Origin: an uncultured bacterium
Lineage (GTDB): Bacteria > Cyanobacteriota > Vampirovibrionia > Gastranaerophilales > Gastranaerophilaceae
Length of the DNA: 64,000 bases
Direction of reading: 5' to 3'
NCBI GenBank assembly: GCA_949282195.1
Contig: CASDOW010000008.1
Location: forward strand, 1-64,000
The translations under genes and the position numbers were made by a program. The notes below the pieces were generated by a model. The model saw nothing but the letters and a program-made list of their open reading frames with translations, was not told where the DNA came from and ran no database searches. This document shows positions 23,728 to 31,114 of this stretch, piece after piece (the first letter of the stretch is position 1; each line of letters starts with the position of its first letter).

Positions 23728-25665
23728 TTATCCTTCTAAAAACAACTTATTTGCTTCTTTTTCTGTCATAGGGCCATCAGTGCGCAAGATGTCCGCTGCT
23801 TGAGATAATAAATTTATTGTTGGTTTATCGTCTATTCCTTTTGCAATCATTGCAACCTGATATACTTTTGGAAAATTAATTCCATAACCTTTTGACAGCT
23901 GTGAGTGGTAAAATCTTTCATAATCGCTTGGAATTTTTACTTTCCAATTATCTTTGTTTATTTTCCCTGTTAAATTAATTCTTTCTTCCATTCCGAACAT
24001 ATCTGTCAGAGTGAAATATTGTTTTTTTGTTGTGTAAACTTCGGCAATTTTTGCTGTTCTAAAATCTTCTTCTATCTTATCTTTTTGGGGTTGAGTTTGA
24101 TATTTGTTAACATTATATCCAAGATTATTTATGCCTTGATTTAGTGAAGCCTGTAAGATATGAGCATGGGCTTGTCTTCTTTCGGGATTTCTTGACATAT
24201 TAACTAATGTGTCATTGTCATGGGACATTGGTCCAATTATAAATTTGCCGTCTTGATATTTTTTGTTGTTTATTAAATCTCTTGGATTTTCATCATATTC
24301 GGCATATGCAGTTGAATACATGTGAGGATAGATATTTTTTGTTAAGGCTTTTGCCCTATCTGTACCATAGCCAATTAATTCAAGAACAAAATTGTCAGGG
24401 TCTACCTCTCTATTTTGTGCATCTTTTGCTGCTATTTGTATTATCTTAATGATTTTATCACCAATATCATTGATATATCGACCTTCCAGATTATCATTAT
24501 AAATAAACGGGCTGACATATTGCCAAAAGGCATCTAATCTCATTCCGTCGTAATATTGCATGAAAGTTTTAAATTTTTCATATAATAATTTTCCAACTTC
24601 TCCAAGATTTGATTTAACAGGTTCTTTTGAATTATCAAGTAATAATTTTGAATAATCTAATGCAGGTGCCCACCAAGTTTGTATGTTATTTGTTTCTGGA
24701 CAATTACCGTCTTCAACGCCTATATAGTATCCTTCAAGAAAACAATTTGGATTTGCCCAGATTTCAGGAGTTGAAAAGCAAATTAGGCAATCGCCGTTTA
24801 GTTTAATGCCTTTATTGTTTAATTCTTCTTTTGTTTCAAAATGTTGTTTTTGCGCCAAAAATTGACAGAATAAGTAAAAATCTATTGATGATTTAAGCTC
24901 ATCCAGTCTTTTTTGTCTGTTTTTGTCTGAAACTTTATTCGAGAATAAATATTTATCTATGTAATCCCAGTTTTTCCAATCATCTCCATTTTTGCCTTTT
25001 GAATGATATTCATCTGATATTGCATTGAAAATTGCTTCTTTGCGTATTTCTTCTGTTGTATTTTCTTTGAACTTTTCAAATTCACTTCTTAGAGCTTTTG
25101 TTTCTTCTTTTCTTATTAAGAAGTTGTTATAAGCTTTTTTTAGAGCTTGAAAAATTACTCCGTTTTTATTATCACCAAGCGCATAATCATAATCGGTTTT
25201 ATATTCTCTTGTGGTTTTAGATAAAGGATAATTTTCATCAAGACTTTTTATATAGCTTTTATCTAATAATCGTCCGTATTTTTTTTGTGTTAATTTTTCA
25301 AGCGCAATTCCTTGTATACCAAGCGTGAATGTAGTCCCTGAATAAGGGGAAACTACAGGTTTAAAAGTTATCCCGTCTGATTTATAGTCGAGATTTCCCT
25401 GAGGACCCATTTGAATTTTTGATATAGAGGCGTTTTCTTTTAGAAAGTCAACAAAAGGAATAAATGCGCTTGAATTAATTGAAGACAATCCATAATTTTC
25501 ACCTTTGTTTGTCGGTGAATTAAAGTCAAAAATTTGAGCCGATGTTTCAGCTAGCCCAAGCTCTTGTCTTGCTTTTTCAATCGCTTTAGAATATTTCTCT
25601 TTTTCCTTTGTTGTAAAGGCTCTTTTAAAAGAAAAATTGTTTAAATTCTGCAAATTTATTTTCAT
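23728..25665 (-). CDS. GH77 4-alpha-glucanotransferase (MalQ/DPE-like, divergent)
   Basis: 645 residues. A leader NNFSFKRAFTTKEKEKY precedes the catalytic domain. GH77 features: GENYGLSSINSSAFIPFVDFL near the N-terminus, nucleophile region YYDGMRLDAFW (Asp378), acid/base region VLELIGYGTD (Glu in place of AEDLG context) and the third acidic motif MSHDNDTL. It should rearrange maltodextrins by 4-alpha-glucanotransfer in the cytoplasm. It is divergent from typical MalQ, with a ~100-residue charged helical insertion around residues 180-290. Together with the GH13 enzyme at 38811 it points to glycogen or dextrin metabolism. Confidence 0.8.
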   Translation of the reverse strand: MKINLQNLNNFSFKRAFTTKEKEKYSKAIEKARQELGLAETSAQIFDFNSPTNKGENYGLSSINSSAFIPFVDFLKENASISKIQMGPQGNLDYKSDGITFKPVVSPYSGTTFTLGIQGIALEKLTQKKYGRLLDKSYIKSLDENYPLSKTTREYKTDYDYALGDNKNGVIFQALKKAYNNFLIRKEETKALRSEFEKFKENTTEEIRKEAIFNAISDEYHSKGKNGDDWKNWDYIDKYLFSNKVSDKNRQKRLDELKSSIDFYLFCQFLAQKQHFETKEELNNKGIKLNGDCLICFSTPEIWANPNCFLEGYYIGVEDGNCPETNNIQTWWAPALDYSKLLLDNSKEPVKSNLGEVGKLLYEKFKTFMQYYDGMRLDAFWQYVSPFIYNDNLEGRYINDIGDKIIKIIQIAAKDAQNREVDPDNFVLELIGYGTDRAKALTKNIYPHMYSTAYAEYDENPRDLINNKKYQDGKFIIGPMSHDNDTLVNMSRNPERRQAHAHILQASLNQGINNLGYNVNKYQTQPQKDKIEEDFRTAKIAEVYTTKKQYFTLTDMFGMEERINLTGKINKDNWKVKIPSDYERFYHSQLSKGYGINFPKVYQVAMIAKGIDDKPTINLLSQAADILRTDGPMTEKEANKLFLEG

Positions 25666-25716
25666 AGAACACCCTATTAATTTAAAATCTATGAAAATAT
25701 TTTTTTGCTTTATAAA

Positions 25717-26670
25717 TTAAAACATTCCTTTTTTAGCAAAATAAAATGCAGCTAAAATTGCGGCAATTAAAGAAATAAATCCTACAATCATAAAACCATA
25801 GGGGTTATGTGCAAAAGGAACAGCAACGTTCATTCCCCAAAAGCTTGAAAACATTGTTGGAATTGCAAAAATAATTGCAATTGAAGTTAAAAATTTCATA
25901 ACTATATTTAAATTATTTGAAATAATTGAAGCAAAAGCGTCCATCATATTTTCTAAGATGTTTCTGTGCATTTCAACCATTTCAAGCGCCTGTTTGTTTT
26001 CAATTATAACGTCTTCTAAAAGGTCAATATCATCTTCTGTGAATTTAAAGAATGAATTAGGCTTTGCGTTTTGAGTTAAGCGCATGATTTTTTGAAGCAC
26101 CATATAATTATCTTTTAGTGCGGTTGTGAAATAAACCAATGATTTTTGCACTTCAAACAGTTGAAAAAGTGCTTTGTTTTTCATTGTTTTTCTTAATTCT
26201 TCTTCAATTTCTTCTGATTGTTTATAGATATAATTTAAATACCTCAAATAAAATTTTGTTGAGCGGAATAATATGTCCAATAAAAATTTTGTTTTATTTC
26301 TTGTGTCAAAAGATGATGATGTATCTTTATTAAAAGAGCCGATTACTTTATTTTTCTTTGAAGCTACTGTTATAAAACCTCTTTGTGTAAAAATTATACC
26401 CAAGGGTAAGGTATCATAAGTTCCTTCATCTTCCATAACAGGAAGGTTTGTAATTATAAGAACGCAATCATCTTCAATTTCAATACGTGAACGTTCATCC
26501 ACGTCAAGAGAATTTCTTAAAAAGCTTTCATCTAAGTTCAATATCAGGGAAACTTTTTGTATTTCATCATACGTAGGGTCTATAAGATTAAACCAAGACC
26601 CGCTTTGCGCTTCATTTATTCCTAATTCCTTAAGTTTATTGTCATCTGTGGTTTTTAATATTTCAATCAT
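25717..26670 (-). CDS. CorA-family divalent metal (Mg/Co) transporter
   Basis: 317 residues. A large cytoplasmic N-terminal domain is followed by a long stalk helix (YIYKQSEEIEEELRKTMKNKALFQLFEVQKSLVYF). Two C-terminal transmembrane helices flank the signature GMN (about residues 279-281, in SSFWGMNVAVPF), the selectivity filter of the pentameric CorA channel. The C-terminus ends in the basic FAKKGMF. Length matches the family. A stand-alone gene with its own upstream region; I see no magnesium riboswitch in front of it. Confidence 0.92.
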   Translation of the reverse strand: MIEILKTTDDNKLKELGINEAQSGSWFNLIDPTYDEIQKVSLILNLDESFLRNSLDVDERSRIEIEDDCVLIITNLPVMEDEGTYDTLPLGIIFTQRGFITVASKKNKVIGSFNKDTSSSFDTRNKTKFLLDILFRSTKFYLRYLNYIYKQSEEIEEELRKTMKNKALFQLFEVQKSLVYFTTALKDNYMVLQKIMRLTQNAKPNSFFKFTEDDIDLLEDVIIENKQALEMVEMHRNILENMMDAFASIISNNLNIVMKFLTSIAIIFAIPTMFSSFWGMNVAVPFAHNPYGFMIVGFISLIAAILAAFYFAKKGMF

Positions 26671-26743
26671 AATTAACCCACCAAATAGCGCCCTTACATT
26701 TATATTAAACTACACATAAAAAAATAAGTAAACAAAAAAAGAA

Positions 26744-26766
26744 ACCTCTTTTTAATCAAAAGAGGT
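26744..26766 (-). terminator. Terminator downstream of the 26800 gene
   Basis: A 9-bp stem ACCTCTTTT/AAAAGAGGT with loop TAATC, followed on the minus strand by TTTCTTTTTTT. Confidence 0.8.
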
Positions 26767-26799
26767 AATTTAACACACACAAAACCATTCATATCTTTT

Positions 26800-27150
26800 T
26801 TACGCCATCTCAGGGCGAGGTTCTTTGGCTAATTTTTGCGTTAAAGCGTGTTTTTTAGCCATTTGAGCTGCTACAACTTTTCTTGCAGCTTCTGCAATCC
26901 TTTCTTTCTTAGATTTAACTGATTTCATTTTTGTATATTGAATATTCATTGAAATCGCTTTTGTACAAATATCTCTTAATGCTTGATGTATTCTAAATGC
27001 TTCCATATGAGCATTTGCATAATCATTCATTGTTTCCATCATTTTATTGGGATCAACCATTGAACTTTGAATTATTGCATTATCAACTTTTAAACTTTGA
27101 TATTTTTTAACTAATGCTTTATCTAATCTATCTTTTGCGCCAACAGCCAT
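26800..27150 (-). CDS. Hypothetical basic helical protein
   Basis: 116 residues, rich in Lys, Ala and Met, predicted all-helical: KMMETMNDYANAHMEAFRIHQALRDI then a strongly basic C-terminus (KSVKSKKERIAEAARKVVAAQMAKKHALTQKLAKE). The basic end could bind nucleic acid, but no family is recognised. It is divergent from the zinc-finger gene at 27334 and ends at its own terminator, so it is a monocistronic unit. Confidence 0.6.
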   Translation of the reverse strand: MAVGAKDRLDKALVKKYQSLKVDNAIIQSSMVDPNKMMETMNDYANAHMEAFRIHQALRDICTKAISMNIQYTKMKSVKSKKERIAEAARKVVAAQMAKKHALTQKLAKEPRPEMA

Positions 27151-27257
27151 TTTAAAAAGCTCCTAAATATCTCTCGTACTATAATAAAGTATTTTTTTAT
27201 TCAAAAATTGACTTTTTTGTTCTTTTTTGTTTACAAAACTTAATATTTAATTTTTGA

Positions 27258-27285
27258 TTTACTGTAATTTAATATTGTATATAAT
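27258..27285 (+). promoter_or_regulatory. Promoter of the zinc-finger/RuvX operon
   Basis: TTTACT (27258-27263), a 16-bp spacer and TATAAT (27280-27285), placed about 48 bp upstream of the TTG start at 27334. The 183-bp gap between the divergent genes holds no other clear signal. Confidence 0.55.
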
Positions 27286-27333
27286 CGAAAAATCTTATAG
27301 AATAATATTAACAGCTATTATGAAGGAGAAATT

Positions 27334-27585
27334 TTGGAAGATAAGAAAGTAGTGTCTTTTGAAAAAAAACATTCAAAAGCTAATGATAAAACTCAAGAAA
27401 TAGAATATTGCAGTTTCTGTAAAAGACCAAATACGCAGGTTCCTAAAATGGTTAAGGGTCCGGGTGTAAATATATGTTCTGAATGTACTTTGATTGCTGT
27501 TCAATATTTAATTCTTCAAGACGGCTTAATGAGTGCCGAAGCGCAAAAAATTCTTGATTTATTATGGGGTGTATCCAGAAAATAA
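27334..27585 (+). CDS. Stand-alone ClpX-type C4 zinc-finger protein
   Basis: 83 residues from TTG 27334, supported by AAGGAG 5 bases upstream; no in-frame ATG is available. Residues about 29-65 match the ClpX zinc-binding domain: YCSFCKRPNTQVPKMVKGPGVNICSECTLIAV with two CxxC pairs. ClpX uses this domain to dimerise and to bind adaptors and substrates. Here the AAA+ motor is absent, so it could be an adaptor or a regulator of Clp. Its stop overlaps the ATG of the next gene (TAATG), showing translational coupling. Confidence 0.8.
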   Translation: MEDKKVVSFEKKHSKANDKTQEIEYCSFCKRPNTQVPKMVKGPGVNICSECTLIAVQYLILQDGLMSAEAQKILDLLWGVSRK

Positions 27586-29204
27586 TGCCAAGCGCTTCTT
27601 TAAAACTAGAATATCGTACAAAAATAATGGCGGTATTGAATAAATATAGAGATAATAAGCCGACAGATAATCGCATATTGCAAAAAGATATCGAGTTTAT
27701 TAAATCTTTTGAAGATAAGAGTATTGTCTTAAAAATTCTATTGGATGAAATTATTGATATTAAGTCTGATTTCAGTAATATTTGTGCGGTTATGATAATT
27801 GAAGCAATTGATGTTGATATTATTGAAAAGTATGCGTACGATTTTTTATCAAGAAAAGATGTTGCTGATGACAGAAAGTTCTTCTTTATTTCCATATTAA
27901 AACAAAAAGGTATTCAGTTTGATTATGATGAAATATCAAACTATGTTTCCAAACCCGACGAAATAGCGCAAAACGGGGTCAGAGATTTCCTTAACAATGC
28001 AACTTATGACGCTGAAGCACAAATAGATTTATTAGATTTTTATCTTAACATTTCAAAAGATGAAAAATTATATCTGCTGAATAATTTAATTAATGAGTTT
28101 GAAGGCGATGATTTAGCTAACGCTTTTTCTTTATTGGCGCAGCTTGATGTTGAAGATGATGAAATAGAAATTATTTCAAATGGATTAATAAAGACAGATT
28201 CTCCTTATTGTCTTGAGGGGTTGGAATATATTCTTAAAAATTATAATCTTAGCGATTTTTTAAAAAAGGCTTTAAAACAGGCATATAGAAAATTAAAATT
28301 CAAATATCAGAATTTTAAAAATCTTTCTTTTTGCAAAGATTCTAAAGTTTTAAGATGTTATATGAGTTTTGTAGACGGTGAATCTAATTTTTCTCTCATT
28401 ATTTCAAGAAGTAGAGATGATAATTCAATTGATACATTGCTTTTAACTGCAAATCTTAATAAAGGTATATCGGCTTGTGTTGGTTTTGGAAATATAAATA
28501 TTGAAAATTTAAAAGCGATAATACAAAGAACATTTGCAAATACCTTGCCTATTGAAATCAGCCCGATAGCTTTTAGGGGTTTGTGTGAATATTATTATTC
28601 AAAAAATAAAACAACAAATAATAAATGTCCGTATGAATTTATTGTTTGGAAAAAAATGTTTTCAGATATTCAAGAATTGAATTATGATTTATCGGAATTT
28701 TTAAATTCTAAGCTTGATACAATTAATTTGACCGAGCAAAAGGTAAGAAAGTTCATCTCGTCTAAAATGCTTGAAACTTGGTATTATTATCAAGGACAAG
28801 ATAAAAAAATCGACAATATACTTGATTATATCGAAAATAACCATATTTCTAACATTGATGAATTAAAAAAATATGTATCAGATGAAATAGATAAAAATTT
28901 CATAAATAATGATGAATTTATTTCTGAATTACAGACAAAACTTCTTCTACAAGCATATGCAGCTAAACAGGCGAATTTAAAAGTAAGCAGTGCTTGTGCT
29001 TATAGCATGTGTTTTAAGAATAAATATACAAAAATGTTAATAGAATCTATTATTGATAAAAGCATTTATTATCATTTGAGCAATTGTTTATATGAAAAAG
29101 ATGAACTATTAAAAGAAAATATGTTTAAAAGACGACTTAATTCAAATTTTAGCAAAGAAGAATTGGAAAATTTAATGTCAAGATTAGAGGAAAAATGGTC
29201 TTAG
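27585..29204 (+). CDS. Large protein of unknown function coupled to the zinc-finger gene and ruvX
   Basis: About 539 residues from ATG 27585, which overlaps the previous stop (TAATG); an upstream in-frame ATG at 27564 lacks a ribosome site. The first ~270 residues look like repeated paired helices (IVLKILLDEIIDIKSD, KFFFISILKQKG, IDLLDFYLNISKDEKLYLLNNLINEFEGD), suggesting HEAT-like repeats. The middle (GISACVGFGNINIENLKAII) and the acidic C-terminus are not recognised. Its stop overlaps the RuvX start. Soluble; possibly lineage-specific. Confidence 0.7.
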   Translation: MPSASLKLEYRTKIMAVLNKYRDNKPTDNRILQKDIEFIKSFEDKSIVLKILLDEIIDIKSDFSNICAVMIIEAIDVDIIEKYAYDFLSRKDVADDRKFFFISILKQKGIQFDYDEISNYVSKPDEIAQNGVRDFLNNATYDAEAQIDLLDFYLNISKDEKLYLLNNLINEFEGDDLANAFSLLAQLDVEDDEIEIISNGLIKTDSPYCLEGLEYILKNYNLSDFLKKALKQAYRKLKFKYQNFKNLSFCKDSKVLRCYMSFVDGESNFSLIISRSRDDNSIDTLLLTANLNKGISACVGFGNINIENLKAIIQRTFANTLPIEISPIAFRGLCEYYYSKNKTTNNKCPYEFIVWKKMFSDIQELNYDLSEFLNSKLDTINLTEQKVRKFISSKMLETWYYYQGQDKKIDNILDYIENNHISNIDELKKYVSDEIDKNFINNDEFISELQTKLLLQAYAAKQANLKVSSACAYSMCFKNKYTKMLIESIIDKSIYYHLSNCLYEKDELLKENMFKRRLNSNFSKEELENLMSRLEEKWS

Positions 29205-29608
29205 AAAAAAGAATTGTAGCTCTTGATATCGGAACAAAAAGGATTGGTGTTGCCGTTTCTGACGGCTTGGGCTTAGGAGCTGTTCCTTTAAAATTAATTA
29301 TAAGAAAAAATGACAAGTCGGCGCTTGTTGAAATAAAAAAAATATGCAATGAATATAGAACAGATACAATTTTAATCGGTGTACCTTATAATATGGACGG
29401 TTCTTTGGGTTTTCAAGCAAAAAACTGTCTTGACTTTATAAAACCTTTGGAAAATGATTATATTATTTTAAAACAAGACGAAAGACTTTCATCGCAATGT
29501 GCAGAAGATATACTGAAGGCAAAAGGAAAAAAATATACAAAAAACAAAGGTATGGTTGATGTAACTGCAGCTTGCGTTATTTTACAGGATTATTTAGATA
29601 GTATTTAA
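29195..29608 (+). CDS. ruvX: RuvX / YqgF Holliday-junction resolvase-fold nuclease
   Basis: 137 residues, full length for the family. RNase H-like core with ALDIGTKRIGVAVSD (first catalytic Asp, residue 11), ILIGVPYNMDGSLGFQAK, a second acidic residue in LKQDERLSS, and MVDVTAACVILQDYL at the end (last Asp). YqgF/RuvX acts in processing of pre-16S rRNA 5' ends and has a resolvase fold. It overlaps the preceding gene by 10 bases and precedes the DUF1292 gene by 13 bp. A ruvX-DUF1292 pair is also seen in Firmicutes. Confidence 0.93.
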   Translation: MVLEKRIVALDIGTKRIGVAVSDGLGLGAVPLKLIIRKNDKSALVEIKKICNEYRTDTILIGVPYNMDGSLGFQAKNCLDFIKPLENDYIILKQDERLSSQCAEDILKAKGKKYTKNKGMVDVTAACVILQDYLDSI

Positions 29609-29621
29609 TAAGGAATAAACT

Positions 29622-29912
29622 ATGCAACAAGAACAAAACGCTCCACAAATTATTAAAACAATCGGTGAACAAGGTGAAGAAATTTTCATGAAACTTCTTG
29701 AAATTGTTACGGTTAATGATAAAGACTATGCTTTATTATCATTAGTTGAAGAAGATACTCTGCCTAATAGTGATAATGATGAAGATGAAATTGTAATAAT
29801 GAGAATGAATAAAACTGATGATGATTGTACTTTTGAAATAATTGAAGATGATGATGAATTTAATCTTGTCGCTCAAGCCATAACAGACGGCGATGAAATG
29901 GATGAAGAATAA
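29622..29912 (+). CDS. DUF1292 family protein (YrzB-like)
   Basis: 96 residues, very acidic (DNDEDEIVIM, EIIEDDDEF, DGDEMDEE). The DUF1292 pattern is clear: EIVTVNDKDYALLSLVEE followed by IVIMRM and FEIIEDDDEFNLVAQA. The domain is a small beta protein of unknown function, often placed next to ruvX (yrrK-yrzB in Bacillus). Last gene of the operon; its terminator begins at the stop codon. Confidence 0.88.
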   Translation: MQQEQNAPQIIKTIGEQGEEIFMKLLEIVTVNDKDYALLSLVEEDTLPNSDNDEDEIVIMRMNKTDDDCTFEIIEDDDEFNLVAQAITDGDEMDEE

Positions 29913-29936
29913 AAAGCCCTTTATTTAAGGGTTTTT
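29912..29936. terminator. Bidirectional terminator after the ruvX operon
   Basis: A 10-bp stem (29912-29921 with 29927-29936, loop TATTT, one G-U pair) with flanking A and T runs. It lies between convergent genes and overlaps the last codon of the minus-strand gene ending at 29936. Confidence 0.75.
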
Positions 29937-30973
29937 TATATCATTGAAGTTATTTCGACTTCTTTTTGTCTTTCTTTCATGATTTTTGCTCTTTTATTTC
30001 TATATAACATATCGCAGAAAGCTTCAATTCTTGTTATAAAACCTGCTTCTCCTGTGTGTTCGTCAATTGTTAGATTTAAAAGAGGCTTATTAAAGTTTCT
30101 TGATTTTCTTTTGATATCTTCAACCATTAAGCTATCCGGACCGCAGCCAAAGGCAGTCAGGGTGATTACTCCGTCTATTTTGTCATCTTGAAGATAATGA
30201 CCTGCGCAGCCTGTCATTTCGTGTTGATTTGCCCAATATAGCGTAGAATTTAGAGAATTCATTCCGCCTTTTAATTGTTCTTGGGTAAGTTGATATGCGT
30301 TATATACTCTTACATCCATTTTTTCGAGTTTTTTAAATATGTCCATACAGGTTCTTTTATCGTAGATGTTATAACCATGACCAATTAGAGCTATGCTTAT
30401 GGGCTTATCTTCTTTTTTTGGAGGAATTATAACTTGTCCTTTTTTGGCGTATTTCATTGCGTCATCAAAATCTAGTCCGTTTTGCACCATGACATTAAAA
30501 TTGTTTTGTACGACAAATCCTGCATTTTGGGCTTCTTTTATAATTTTAGCGTCTTTAATATCAAATTGATTGGCAATTTCAGTTATAAAATCGATTAGGT
30601 TGTTATTTTTTTCTGATTTATCAAGAGTTGCTTCGATTATATTGAAATCACCTTTTACAACATTTCTGATTAAATCGGGAAGTCCTCTTATTTTTGAACA
30701 GTTATAGATTTTGGGGGCAATAGACTGAATAGAAGGTACAAAGATATTTTTTATACCTTTGTCGATTAAATTTAATACATGTCCAACGTAGACTTTTATA
30801 GGCAAACAAGTTTCCGTTACAACCAAAGAAGCCCCGTCTGATATGGTTTTTTTGGTTGTGGAATCAGATAAAACTATCTCAATTCCAAGCTTAGTAAAAA
30901 AGCCGTACCAAAATGGAAAGTAATTGTAATATGACATGGCTTTTGGAATTCCGATAATTTTTTCTTTATTCAT
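29936..30973 (-). CDS. 2-hydroxyacyl-CoA dehydratase (HgdB/DUF2229)-type protein
   Basis: 345 residues. The N-terminal IGIPKAMSYYNYFPFWYGFFTKLG is typical of DUF2229/HgdB-like proteins, followed by Cys-containing motifs VTETCLPIKVYVG, IYNCSKIRGLPD and TGCAGHYL, and AFGCGPDSLM near residue 265, likely Fe-S ligands. Relatives are the dehydratase subunits and activase-associated proteins of anaerobic 2-hydroxyacyl-CoA dehydration, but this one is a single gene without the ATPase activator next to it. It points to an anaerobe; the substrate is unknown. Confidence 0.78.
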   Translation of the reverse strand: MNKEKIIGIPKAMSYYNYFPFWYGFFTKLGIEIVLSDSTTKKTISDGASLVVTETCLPIKVYVGHVLNLIDKGIKNIFVPSIQSIAPKIYNCSKIRGLPDLIRNVVKGDFNIIEATLDKSEKNNNLIDFITEIANQFDIKDAKIIKEAQNAGFVVQNNFNVMVQNGLDFDDAMKYAKKGQVIIPPKKEDKPISIALIGHGYNIYDKRTCMDIFKKLEKMDVRVYNAYQLTQEQLKGGMNSLNSTLYWANQHEMTGCAGHYLQDDKIDGVITLTAFGCGPDSLMVEDIKRKSRNFNKPLLNLTIDEHTGEAGFITRIEAFCDMLYRNKRAKIMKERQKEVEITSMI

Positions 30974-31114
30974 AAAATCTACCTAAAATTTGCTACAGGT
31001 TAATAATACACTAAACAAAATAAAATAAAAAATTTAATATTTGTTACTTTTTTGATTTAAAATTAACAATTTTTTTGAAATTTTAGTTTTAATATAATAC
31101 ATAAGGGGAAAATA

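Noticed and set aside
25300-26720. Magnesium riboswitch ahead of the CorA gene
   Set aside because: The stretch upstream of ATG 26670 is short and AT-rich, without recognisable conserved riboswitch helices.
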